Part shown: piece after piece, positions 23,163 through 38,382 of the stretch
How positions within the stretch are numbered: the stretch's first letter is position 1
Layout of the letters: every line of letters starts with the position of its first letter
Source: Glandiceps talaboti
Lineage: Eukaryota > Hemichordata > Enteropneusta > Spengelidae
Length of the DNA: 64,000 bases
Assembly (NCBI RefSeq): GCF_964340395.1
Contig: NC_135551.1
Span: forward strand, 14,091,003-14,155,002
Direction of reading: 5' to 3'
Notes under the pieces: generated by a model
What the model saw: the letters and a program-made list of their open reading frames with translations, nothing else
The model's database searches: none
What the model was told of the DNA's origin: nothing
Made by a program: the position numbers and the translations under genes

Positions 23163-25893
23163 CCCGGGGGGCAACTCCCAATGACGGCTATACGGGAAAG
23201 TCCGCGCGAAAGGGGTCGTTTTTTATGCTGGTTGGTATCAGAAAGGGTATACTTTTCATGAAGTGTTGGTATCAGAAAGGGTCTGTAAATTAGACTATGC
23301 AATCTGGAAGCGTTTCAACGTGTTTTTCTTCCTTGAAAACTTCTCTCGTCGCTCATGCCGGGCACTTCAGATCTAGGGCCTCCTCCCCCTGAAAACCCTT
23401 GGTTTTAGTCACGTACAGCATGCAATATTCCTGCAACCATAACCAGACTGAGCTCGAGCGTGTCTCCAGCAATGATATAATGTGTAAACATCCAAAAATC
23501 CAAGAACCGGACCATAATGATAATTATCAACATATAGATGATGATGGGGTTATCAGATTTGTAGTACCACCATCAACACAACAGATCTAGACTGAGTGCT
23601 AGTGGACTGAAACGTTAATTGCGAACAAGGACAGTTCGATCAGTACCGTAGCCTGTGGAGGGGGGGGGGGACAAGGGGGGCAGCTGCCCCCCTGAGATTT
23701 TGGAATAAAGAAAGAAAAAAAGCTACTTTTTGAATACATAGCGATGCTATTAAAATCGTCATTTACGTGACGATTCCTAGCATGCGCGATTTAAATGGAT
23801 AGTTCACTAAAGTGACTGTACACTGTCACTCCTGACTAATATGTATCTTATATCGCTATTGTACGCTGGCTTAACTTTGAATAAAAATGTGTCCAGTTCA
23901 AAATTGTAACTTTTTACAGCAAATTAAAAGTTCTTTGTGCGGGAAAGTACAAAAGAAGTGCGCACATGCACTGTGCATTTTCCGCGAGTAACAGTAGTCT
24001 TGAAAGTCTCCTTCATTTGAAGATAGCAAGTCGCAATTATAATGGCAGCGAGTGAAACTCAAAAAAAAAAGACGGAAAAAGTCGTTCAACGTGAGGTCGC
24101 CTGCTATGCTGCATGCAGTGACTCCGAAGATGCGCTCGATCTCATTTACATCTTGTTCTTTATATTAAAACATTTCCGATACTGATAAAAACGGCAGATC
24201 TCTTTTTGGAATATTTGGTGGCCCTGAAAAAACTATTAAGGTTATAGACCACGTTCAATGTCCCTTGCTGATATTGGTTTGCAGTTAAGAAAGTAATGAT
24301 TATACACTAGGTACGCAGTTTAAGATCCACTATTTGAAGATATTTCTTTCAATAATTGTGTTCGACGTTGTCTTTGGTTAAAATGTTGTTTGATATAATT
24401 ATCTCATTGCACACTGACACTAGCGTTATTCCGCAATTCATTTTGAAGCGACAATTTGCTATGGAAAGAATGGCCCTGAATTTGTAAACAGAGCTGTACC
24501 TTCGACATCAAAATCCAAACTTCAGTTTCCATTATAATGATAATGGCAAGGAGAATTCACTGAGTTCACCTTGGGTTGGAAGTTGGGTAAAGAAAATGAT
24601 TATTTTGTTGTGTTACTTATTTGAGAAAGCACCATCCATCTTTTTTACTTTGAATGTGACATCTTTTCGGCATCTACTTTGAAAGATACGACATTAGGCC
24701 AGAAAAAATGAAAAAGCTATTCAACCTACCCATATATTTTTTTCTGGTGATGGGCAATATATCCTCATGCGGGTTTCGCATTTTTTTCAAAATTAAGGAC
24801 ATTTTTTTATATTTTCTGAATAGTACATGTAACAGTATACATCTGAGTCTATTCCAATATAATATCTTATACAGTGGTTTACTTGGCTCTGATGTTGCAT
24901 ACAAGCATGAATTGAGATTAAATATCCAATGTGCACTAAAAAGAATTGAACAAAAGTTTACGACCATTGGGCCATCAAAAGTCTGAAAGTCTTGAAATGT
25001 TTTGCTCTTTATTCGGGATTTTTGGAACCAAATTAAACTTCAGGAGAAGTCATTTGCCATGTGCACATCCGCATAATATCTTTCAGGTTTGCCACAACAA
25101 AATACACTTCCAGATAATATGTAATGCATAGCATAATTGTTTCAATTCTGGTATTTTATTATGTCTATGGTTTGATATTTTATGCCTCTAAATGGCCTCC
25201 TATACTGTCTTATTTTCAATTTTTTTTCACCTTTGGAGTTGTCTCCTTGCAATGCATCATTGTACCATATGATTTGATATCTCCACTGTAGTGTAGGTGA
25301 CAGAAGGGGTGGCTAAAATAATGCTCGAGATTGAATTGGCGGGGCTTAACGTTTTTTTGAGAAGAGAGGGTGAGAGGAACTACACCATTTGTTTGCAGAC
25401 AAATTGCATGAGATAGTATCAAGATGACTGAATAAGTTCTATCTAAACTCGACCTGAAATATTTTGCTATCATTATATATGGTTTGTTTTATCCTTGTCA
25501 AGCATTGTGAAAAAATGAAATCGACCTACTTACCTAATGATGTGATGGGTTAGGTTACCCGTTGACCAGCATTTTTTATTTTTTCTGACCTTACATATGA
25601 TACTTAATTGTGTATGCTAAAATAGATATTATGTAAATTGCATGCACATTTATGTAAATTAACATTAAATTAATTATCAAAATTAATAAATTAGAAAAGT
25701 TCTGCCCCCCCCCCCCCTTGGCAATTTAGTCAGGCTACGGCCCTGTCGATTGTACTTAGACTTATTAAAATGGTATCAGAAAGGGTATCCTTTTCTGCAT
25801 AAAAGTGGTATCACAATAGTTTGGGTTTTAATGCTTGTGAGGAGCCCCCCCCCCCGTAATGTTCCCCATGGAGTTGCCCCCCCCCCCCCCGGG
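23163..25893. mobile_element. Outer DNA transposon, hAT-like, 8-bp target duplication
   Basis: The left end CCCGGGGGGCAACTCC and the right end (GGAGTTG, a long C-run, GGG) are inverted repeats that differ only in the length of the homopolymer. Both sides carry the same 8-bp sequence ATTGGCTC (23155-23162 and 25894-25901), a perfect target-site duplication of hAT size. Both subterminal regions carry GGTATCAGAAAGGGTA (left about 23235, right about 25774). The interior is interrupted by a second element. No transposase frame is left, so this is a non-autonomous copy. Confidence 0.82.
23641..25745. mobile_element. Nested DNA transposon, 5-bp target duplication
   Basis: The ends are CAGTACCGTAGCCTG (left) and CAGGCTACGGCCCTG (right), which pair in 13 of 15 positions as inverted repeats. 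TCGAT directly abuts both ends (23636-23640 and 25746-25750). The element sits inside the outer transposon. Terminal CAG...CTG resembles hAT elements, but the duplication is 5 bp rather than 8. G- and C-runs occur just inside both ends (23658-23690 and 25704-25719). No intact transposase is visible in the 2.1-kb interior. Confidence 0.75.
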
Positions 25894-26145
25894 ATTGGCT
25901 CGCCTTGCTCACCCGAAATGTAGCCGATATCACCTTCCATAAATCATTGAACAACTCGGCGAAAGTTTTTCAGGCATTTTGTTTCAGGGTTTGTTTTGAG
26001 TTGTTGGGGGGGGGGTTTTTTGGGGGGTGATGGTGGATTTTTTACGTTGATTTGTGTAAAATAGTGACTTGAGTGAGTTATTCAAGTTGTGAACAATCGG
26101 GTGAACACTAAACCTTGCAATTGGGAGACTACTAGTAAGGCATAA

Positions 26146-26225
<80 letters not shown>
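26146..26225. repeat. TA dinucleotide repeat
   Basis: A continuous TA run of about 80 bp lies next to the perfect inverted repeat at 26283. Confidence 0.95.
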
Positions 26226-26226
<1 letters not shown>

Positions 26227-26282
26227 CTCGGTGAGTATCAATCTGCTAAGACAGTGCTCTATACCGCAGTGGCAGAGCGTAA

Positions 26283-26425
26283 TAGTTTTGGTAGTACTGG
26301 AACTCTTTCTTGGTTGTAACTCGGAGTTTCACGCATAGTGCGATCAGCAGACAAGAGTTGATGATCGCACTATGCGTGAAACTCCGAGTTACAACCAAGA
26401 AAGAGTTCCAGTACTACCAAAACTA
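26283..26425. repeat. Perfect inverted repeat, 64-bp arms, 15-bp loop
   Basis: The left arm 26283-26346 begins TAGTTTTGGTAGTACTGGAA. The right arm 26362-26425 is its exact reverse complement, with no mismatch. The loop is GCAGACAAGAGTTGA. The hairpin is flanked by TA-rich repeats on both sides, and TTTATG repeats follow at about 26437-26460. Confidence 0.95.
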
Positions 26426-26959
26426 TATATATATATGTTTATGTTTATGTTTATGTTTATATATATGTTTGGCTCCGGTTACCCGACTCCATATGTGAGA
26501 AGTGATATTAGAGGTCGACCAATTCGTTACAGAGGTGATCTCTCCCTTCTTTGTAACAATATTAAGCAACAGAGGGCGTAAAAAGGTATATTAATTGTTG
26601 TTGATATAATATCATGAATGAACTAACAGATCACCCTTTGTGGGCGCGGCCTAATCTCCCTTATTAGGACAGGCTGAAAAGGTAATTTTAAAATCGTCAT
26701 AATTAAACTGTAATTGTGACCTTGTAATACATAAGCATAGTCTTCGAATAATGAATGATGATCAGATGCAAAGCCATGTTTTATTCAAATAAACCCGGCT
26801 TTAATTGCAAAGCTGGGGTTGTTATAAAATAATTCGAGGTTGAGGCATCATCGCTATCACGTGAATAAAGTTCATACCGTGTATTCTTTTGCCGACCATA
26901 ATTCCGCGGACTCTCTGTGGTTGATAGTGCTGGTGCACTTTGCTCTAAAACGAAGAAGG

Positions 26960-27341
26960 CAGTCATTTTTTAATCTTTAAACTCGATATTACTTTGTTAC
27001 AAAGATGTTTCGATTATCACACAAATTTTATTTAACTCTTCATCCAATTACTGAAAAGTTAGGAACGCAAGTAACAAAGTTTCGTGCGATAGCGACCACT
27101 TCTTACGTTTGTCAAGCTGCTCTAAAAATGAATAACGCGCCACTGAAATATGTTCCACCAGCGCTTGCCGGGAAACCGTTCTTCCCAGGTGCACAGGAGC
27201 CGAACTTTCCAACATATCTGTCACCGCCAAGACAAAACTTCCCGCTAGTTCTAAGCCCAGACAATCCAGCAAACGAATTCAGCATCGAAGACTGGGCAGT
27301 GCCATGCAGAGAACAGCTCGATAGTCTGTTACATAACGTAG
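26960..27341 (+). CDS. TauD/TfdA-type oxygenase, first exon only
   Basis: The coding part runs from the ATG at 27005 to 27341 (112 codons plus one base), followed by a good donor, GTGAGTG. The last 45 residues (FPLVLSPDNPANEFSIEDW, then REQLDSLLHNVG) match the N-terminal block of clavaminate synthase-like, Fe(II)/2-oxoglutarate-dependent TauD/TfdA oxygenases, just before the expected LFRGF strand. Residues 1-40 are rich in basic and hydroxylated residues and lack acidic clusters, compatible with a mitochondrial presequence. The catalytic HxD...H residues would be in later exons, which I did not find. The gene may have a very long intron, may continue outside the window, or may be truncated. 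The family assignment is good; functional status is unknown. Confidence 0.65.
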
Positions 27342-28079
27342 GTGAGTGTAACCACTTTTTTGAACAACTGTGCTTTTGTGTATTTGTATATACATTCCAT
27401 TGTCTTATATAAGGCCATATTTTTTTTATTAAAATATTTTTTTCCGATAACCCGATCGACCCTAGTTTAAGTCGCCGATTTTAAACATTTCTACATTCAA
27501 AAGGTTACAAATATGACATATATTTACTTTATATTTCCCTTGTGGATTTTCTTGCCAAAACATCGTCGGTTTGCTTTTTAAAAAAATCACATTTCAGAGA
27601 GAAACGATGTTTTCTCAGTTTATAACAGCACAGTCTACATATTATTGTGTTTGTCTACTTCTAAATCACACAATTGTCTTCCCTTACTGCTTTTACACCT
27701 CATCCACCTGTTACAGAAGTAGTGTTACCAACGAGTATCTTGTCTTTGCAATTGGATCGAAGTAATTATAAAATATAAAACCGTAAAATAAGATAATATG
27801 TACATGTTAATAATGACCACATCAGACAAAATGGAGAAATAAAATGGCAATTTGGAGTCCAAAAACTAGCTTTCCACTAATGGAGTTTGGCTCCACTGCT
27901 AATGAGATAATAAGTTAACATTACGGGCTGAATTAAACGAGCGTATAGATAAACACAATACAGACACAGATTTAATTATTATAAGACAAAGAACCATAAT
28001 TGAAAATTTACACATCAGAAAATGATATATTCTTTAATTGCTTTCCTAAATTCATATTTTACTGATTTATTTATTCATG

Positions 28080-28272
28080 TGTGTGTGTGTTTGTTTGTTT
28101 GTTTATTTGTTTGTTTGTTTTCGCAAAGAGAACTAACTCAGCCTGAGTGCCTTGTAGTCTAACCGTCTTTTTGGCTGCCTATCTCTCGGTCCCTCTATCT
28201 CTGTCTCTGTCTCACGTTGTTTGTATTTCTGTCTTTCTGCCTCCCTGCCTTTCTACATGTCTTTTCTGTCTT

Positions 28273-28307
<35 letters not shown>

Positions 28308-28444
28308 GCCTGTCTGTCTGCCCGTCTGTCTCTCGCTGTCTCTCACTCTCTCTGTCTCTCTCTCTGTCTTTTCTGTCTGTCTGTCTGTCCGTCTGTCTGT
28401 CTGTCTGTCTGCCTGTCTGTCTCTCGCTGTCTCGCTCACTCTCG

Positions 28445-28476
<32 letters not shown>

Positions 28477-28482
28477 GTCTTT

Positions 28483-28533
<51 letters not shown>

Positions 28534-28587
28534 GCCTGTCTGTCTCTCACTGTCTCTCGCTGTCTCTCTGTCTCTCTCTCTGTCTTT

Positions 28588-28621
<34 letters not shown>

Positions 28622-28692
28622 CGAGGCTGTCTGTCTGTCTGTCTGTCTCTCGCTGTCTCTCTCACTCTCGCTGTCTGTCTGTATGTCTCTCT
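28080..28692. repeat. TTTG and CTGT/CTCT tetranucleotide satellite
   Basis: A short TTTG run (28087-28120) is followed by about 430 bp of CTGT units interrupted by CTCTCGCTGTCTCTC blocks, giving a higher-order pattern of about 100 bp. Long open frames on both strands here are artefacts of the repeat. Confidence 0.95.
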
Positions 28693-28696
28693 CTCA

Positions 28697-29115
28697 CTCA
28701 CTGCACCAAATGCGACATATTCGCATGTGAAAACGTTTGAATTTGTAGTGAATATCTAGTGGCATATCCTACTATTCAGACATATGCACACATATTCTGA
28801 GAATTTGGAGTCGACGTATGTATGTCAGAATATCACGTTTTACGATGAGAAGATGAACCACTTTGACATATAATATTCACATCGTATTCTCACCATGAAT
28901 ATTTTAGAATACGTCTACGAATAGGATGTGAATATCTGTGTATATGATAGGCATATGAGCGTATTCTAACCATAATACTGGGTATTATTAAGAGAATATG
29001 GACGTATTATTAACGTAAACTAATAGGAATACTATAACCATACCTCATCTGAATACTTGCGAATATCTCTTGCATATTCCATGCATATATTTGCATATAT
29101 AATTACGCGAACCCG
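28697..29115. repeat. Clustered short inverted GAATAT motifs, possible EnSpm subterminal region
   Basis: The stretch starts CACTGCACCAAATGCGACAT and is dense in GAATAT/ATATTC, CGTATTC and GCATAT words on both strands (for example near 28743, 28797, 28888, 28911, 28958, 28992, 29061). EnSpm/CACTA elements start with CACTR and have subterminal arrays of short repeats bound by their proteins. Being left of the EnSpm genes, this is a plausible left end. No matching right end was found. Confidence 0.4.
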
Positions 29116-29289
29116 TTGTTAATGAAAAATTATAATATTTTATTAAGAAAGAATAAACTCTCTAAAAGTGTAAACAGTCTAATAAAAATTCACAAAGCAT
29201 AAAGAACTTAAACGATTGAGGACATTGATGAGCTATATCATATCATAGCACTGCAGTAGCCTACAGAGTATATTGTGTTCGTGGTCTGA

Positions 29290-29433
<144 letters not shown>

Positions 29434-29439
29434 GTATAA

Positions 29440-30560
29440 AGATATAAATACGCTAGTTAACGAGTCAACTCTCATCCGACTTTTGATTGGTTATTGCAGG
29501 GTTTGTGTTATCTATGCACGTAGGTGATAACTATTGCCATTGCAACGAATTGAATGTTATAATATGCAATGACCAGCGACATCTACGACAAGTTCGTAAC
29601 TTCCTTTTTGTTAACATATTTCTTGACTTACGCCCTCATTGATGAACAAAACCCACAGTAATAGCAGTAAGTAAAACAAGAGAAAACATATACAGTATAC
29701 ACAGCTATACTGAGGGCGAAAATACTTAAAGCCCTTTTTGAAATGCCACCAATTGGAAATTGTCTGCCGTAAAATATAGGAGTGTATCACCGGCTTCGAC
29801 TAGCTTCACACTCATGTAGGTTTTCAAGATTTGAAACGAGACACTCTAAAGACTCGGTTCGGCTATATTGACATTCGCCTTGATCAAACAACTGTCCATG
29901 ACAAAACATTCATCGTATTCAATGTCATTGGTCCAACTCAAATATTGTTACCACTATACACAGTATGCTGTCGATAATCGTGTTCAACCCCTCTCTTTTG
30001 TGAACACTTTACTTTTACAGTTGATCAAACATCGAAAAATACGCGATAAAATGAGACATAAAAAGAGCACAACAGTTTCTTGCAAAGCACTTCGCCTTGA
30101 ATTAAACTACTTGAAAAATGATACAGAGAACAGCTACAGAGTATATTAATTACAATTGGCTAATTGGACTGATGTGAACACCATATACATAGTTTACATA
30201 CATAGAGTAACAAGATACATTACATAGTTTGATAATAAAACAAATACCAGTCTGAATTAAGTTTGTGGTAGGCGCAGTATATGAGTATTTACACTTGGTC
30301 TAGACTTTGAGTGAAAATTGAAGAGACACAAGTCCTGACATGAGGGTTCAGTAAATTATCACGTGTTAAAAATTTCCCAACATGTAGTTTTTCTTCGAGG
30401 GATAAGGAGCAGGATTTGTACAGTCCTAAATTAACCCCACAGTCCCCTTAACATGTACCTAAAGTTAGTTCAGTGCAACAAAGTTACAAATAATAAGAGT
30501 GTGAAAGAAAATTTTGAATTTTGACCGAAAAAAACCCAAATATGACCAATGCAGGTCAAT
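29440..30560. other. No gene recognised
   Basis: The DNA between the compound repeat and the 3' end of the leftward EnSpm-associated gene holds only short weak frames. It may include that gene's 3' untranslated region. Confidence 0.4.
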
Positions 30561-30563
30561 GTC

Positions 30564-34879
<4,316 letters not shown>

Positions 34880-35445
34880 TCTATAATAGTACTCAGAATT
34901 ACACTGTATATCTCTAGATTGTGGTCGTCCGGTTAGTACGTTAAAATTGGCGCGACTGTACATATAGAAGACACCTTAACTCCGATCCCATAATTTTATA
35001 CTAACTATATGCTAACATGGACGACCACGCAAAGCGTAAATGGCAAGAATATATTTAGGAAAGCTGAGTGGCCCTTCTCAATTACAAAGAATTTTGGCGC
35101 TCAAATTTTAATATGACCAACATTCTTTGACCCACTTTAGGTATAAACACCACTGAACACAGAAAACTACGTAACGCCATCATTTTTATTCGTTTATCTC
35201 AAGTATGAACATTAGTCAAATAAATTATATGAGCTCATTCACACTATGGGATAAATTGACAAATTTCATACTAGGGGTAATTATGGAATTTACATGTACA
35301 TAGCTACACCACATTGACGTCATCTAAACGTGACCACTGTCTTATAATGATGTGACGTTATGACTTTACAAATAATCGGATTTAAACTACACGTTTGTAT
35401 TTTAGTTTTACACCGCGATAAACCCCAAAACAATCATTTTACGTC
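34880..35445. promoter_or_regulatory. Divergent intergenic region, putative shared promoter
   Basis: This 566-bp gap separates two ATGs that face away from each other: the accessory gene leftwards and the transposase rightwards. It contains a TGACGTCA-like word (about 35314, TTGACGTCATC) and CGTGACCAC. Short untranslated exons could also be present. Promoter function is inferred from gene layout only. Confidence 0.45.
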
Positions 35446-38382
35446 ATGTCATCAAAGCGAAACACAGAGCAGGGGCGACGGAGGTATAGGCAGTCAAAGT
35501 GGTGTGGTCATTGTCTGCGATTCATCCCGTACTCAACGTATTTCCTCCATAGATCTAAATACTTTGATTTACGTACAAGAAAGTGGCGACGTGAGTACTA
35601 CGATGTTTATTGTGGTGCACAAAACAACCAAAATACCGCACATGCGTTTGCAGAAAGTGCGTTACACGGTAAACTCAGGACTCTTGACGACGCTGATCGC
35701 GCATACTTTGATCAAGACCATGACACTGATATAGTTGGTAACGCAGACGCAGGTACTTCTGCTGACAACGTTGAACTTTGGGATGACAATGAAAATGATC
35801 TTGAGTTACCTACAAAGGATGGTGAATCGGAGAAGGATGGGACGGAAGTAATTTCTGATAATGATCAACTATTTAAGTGTTGTGCTTTGTTTATTATGAC
35901 ATGGAAAGTGATATTTAACATTACCGATGCTGCAATATCGTATCTACTCAGATTCATCAAATCTCTGTTGGCCGTGCTGGCCCATATCACAGGCAACATT
36001 CAGTTACATAACTTGTCGAGAACATTTCCAGATTCGCTGTACTTACTGTCCAATACATTGAGAATAAAAAAGGACTATACTGTGTTTGCAATGTGTCCAA
36101 CCTGTTGTAAGCTATACCCAAAGGAAAAATGGACAAAAAGACTATTAACTGGACGAGTTGTATCTGCATGTTGTGATAACGTTGAATGGCCTCATCATCC
36201 ACAAAGAAAGCGCCGGGAAGCCTGCGGAGCGACTTTAATGAAAAAGATTCGAACGAAAAATGGTAACATGTTTTGGTATCCTAAAAAGGTTTTCTGCTAC
36301 TACAGTCTAACGAAGGCACTAGTTAATCTATTGGAAGATGACACCACTGTAACTGAGTGTGAAGAATGGCGTTCTCGTGCAGTGCCACAAGAATATTTAG
36401 CAGATATCTACGATGGAAATGTATGGAAGAAATTTTTGAACTATGATGATGAGCCATTTTTTGAAGAACGGGGAAATTATGGGCTGATATTTAATGTTGA
36501 TTGGTTTCAACCTCATAAGTTCACACCAAAGAGTATTGGAGCAATATATCTGGTTTTAGCAAATCTACCACGGGACAAAAGATACAAGCGCGAAAATGTC
36601 ATCTTAGTCGGTATGATGGATGACGAACCCCGTCATGACCTGAACTCTGTAATTGAACCTCTCGTCACTGAACTCCTTGATCTTTGGGAAGGAAAATGGC
36701 TGCTGATTAGAAACACATATGAATATATCAGAGTGGCTTTGATCTGTGTCGCATGTGACATCCCTGCGTCGAGAAAAGTTGGTGGATATCAGGGTCATTC
36801 AGCCAAGAAGGGATGTTCAAAGTGTCTGAAAGAATTTACAAGTGGACAATTTGGGGAGGGTCTGGATTACTCTGGGTTTGATCGTGACACATGGCAATTA
36901 CGGACTGATGTATTGCAAAGAAAATACGCAGCCCAAGCGAAAAAGGCTGATTCTGAAACAGAAAGAAAACGACTAGAGAAAGAGTATGGTGCTAAATGGT
37001 CAGTTTTGTACAAATTACCGTACTATAATACTGTTGACTTTTTGGTTGTAGATCCCATGCACAACATATGTTTAGGTACAGCTAAGCATTGCTACAAATT
37101 GTGGAGGAAAAATAAATTGATAAGTGATGAACAGTTGGCCAGTATACAACAAATACTTGAAGAAATGGTCGTTCCGCCTGATATAGGAAAAATACCCCGA
37201 AAGGTTGAAACAGGATTTTCGGGATTAACGGCCGAGCAATGGCTTATCTGGATTCTTGTTTATTCATCAGTCGCTTTGCATGATATACTCCCAAGAGAAC
37301 ACATGGCTTGTTGGTTACTGTTTGTTGAAGCAAGCAGTATTATTTGTTCTAAAGTTATAAGACGAATTGACATTGAAAGAGCTGATGAGTTACTATTGAA
37401 ATTTTGCAGAATGTTTGAAAGTTTATACGGAAAAGATTCATGCACTCCTAATCTTCACATGAATTTACATTTAACTGATTGCGTAAGAAATTATGGTCCA
37501 GTGTATGCCTTTTGGTGTTTTAGTTTTGAAAGATATAACGGTATTTTAGGAAATTTTCATAACAACAACCGTAATCTACCAACACAGCTGATGGAACGCT
37601 TTTTATATCACAATAACATTAAGGCAATGACCTTTCCAGCTTTTAATGCTTTTTTCGATGACTGTATGCCAATGTCTGACGCATCACTTTATAAATTACT
37701 TGATAAAGAAAACCTGCTCACAGGAGAACAAGTAGTTTATATGATGGATGCAGTACACTGTGATCCTAGGAATATCTTCTGGGGGGAAGAAACCAAGTTA
37801 AAAAGTGTGTTAAACGTACTACCACCTGTTCAAATAGATATGCTTGATCAGGATGACCACACTTATCTATCTGAAATGTACCAAGCTGTGTATAGGTCTA
37901 GGTTTGAAGGCATTAACGTACCGAGAGCCTACCTTCGAATTAAAAGCATAGATATGTGTGGGTCACTGTTTGAAAGCACAATTTCCAAGAGATTTAGCCC
38001 AAGATGTTGTTATATACTAGCAAGATGGCATACTCATATTGGTGGTAGAATAGACATGTCATCTTCAGATGAACGACCAGGAATTGTGAAATATTATTTG
38101 CGACACACTATTGAAGTTATAGATAATGGCAAAGTAGTAGATATCCCTCACATACTTGCTAATGTATGTTGGTACCAGCCACATCCAAATAGACACCATT
38201 TTCCGACTAAGTCACTGGAAGTATGGTGTAGGAACCTGTATGAACCCTGCTCACAGGCATCATTCGTACCTGTTAGCAGGATAAGTAGGAGATTTGCAAG
38301 TTTGGAAAAAAGAATAAGATTAAACAGTTTTGCTGAAACTGTGTTAATTATTAACAAACTAGGTAGACAGTTCAATTTGTAA
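35446..38382 (+). CDS. EnSpm/CACTA transposase, 978 aa, single exon
   Basis: An uninterrupted frame from ATG (MSSKRNTEQG) to TAA. Residues 19-35 hold a C-x2-C...H finger (WCGHCLRFIPYSTYFLH). Residues 217-260 hold a second Cys cluster (CPTC, then CC, then C). From about 345 to 470 the sequence follows the Transposase_21 (tnp2) pattern: DWFQPHKFTPKSIG, ANLPRDKRYKRENVILVG, EPLVTELLDLWEG and CDIPASRKVGGY. Candidate catalytic residues are Asp352 (NVDWF), Asp536 (VVDPMHNICLG) and Glu695 (FSFERYNGILG), the usual DDE order. It would cut and join element ends in the nucleus. The intact 2.9-kb frame suggests a young or selected copy. A domesticated gene is possible, since no terminal repeats are proven. 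The last 200 residues are less recognisable. Confidence 0.85.
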   Translation: MSSKRNTEQGRRRYRQSKWCGHCLRFIPYSTYFLHRSKYFDLRTRKWRREYYDVYCGAQNNQNTAHAFAESALHGKLRTLDDADRAYFDQDHDTDIVGNADAGTSADNVELWDDNENDLELPTKDGESEKDGTEVISDNDQLFKCCALFIMTWKVIFNITDAAISYLLRFIKSLLAVLAHITGNIQLHNLSRTFPDSLYLLSNTLRIKKDYTVFAMCPTCCKLYPKEKWTKRLLTGRVVSACCDNVEWPHHPQRKRREACGATLMKKIRTKNGNMFWYPKKVFCYYSLTKALVNLLEDDTTVTECEEWRSRAVPQEYLADIYDGNVWKKFLNYDDEPFFEERGNYGLIFNVDWFQPHKFTPKSIGAIYLVLANLPRDKRYKRENVILVGMMDDEPRHDLNSVIEPLVTELLDLWEGKWLLIRNTYEYIRVALICVACDIPASRKVGGYQGHSAKKGCSKCLKEFTSGQFGEGLDYSGFDRDTWQLRTDVLQRKYAAQAKKADSETERKRLEKEYGAKWSVLYKLPYYNTVDFLVVDPMHNICLGTAKHCYKLWRKNKLISDEQLASIQQILEEMVVPPDIGKIPRKVETGFSGLTAEQWLIWILVYSSVALHDILPREHMACWLLFVEASSIICSKVIRRIDIERADELLLKFCRMFESLYGKDSCTPNLHMNLHLTDCVRNYGPVYAFWCFSFERYNGILGNFHNNNRNLPTQLMERFLYHNNIKAMTFPAFNAFFDDCMPMSDASLYKLLDKENLLTGEQVVYMMDAVHCDPRNIFWGEETKLKSVLNVLPPVQIDMLDQDDHTYLSEMYQAVYRSRFEGINVPRAYLRIKSIDMCGSLFESTISKRFSPRCCYILARWHTHIGGRIDMSSSDERPGIVKYYLRHTIEVIDNGKVVDIPHILANVCWYQPHPNRHHFPTKSLEVWCRNLYEPCSQASFVPVSRISRRFASLEKRIRLNSFAETVLIINKLGRQFNL

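Noticed and set aside
24674-24986. Overlapping 92-97 codon frames on both strands
   Set aside because: No domain and no splice context. They lie within the inner transposon and are probably chance frames in AT-rich DNA.
28147-28759. Several 110-197 codon frames on both strands
   Set aside because: They are translations of a CTGT/CTCT simple repeat in all frames.
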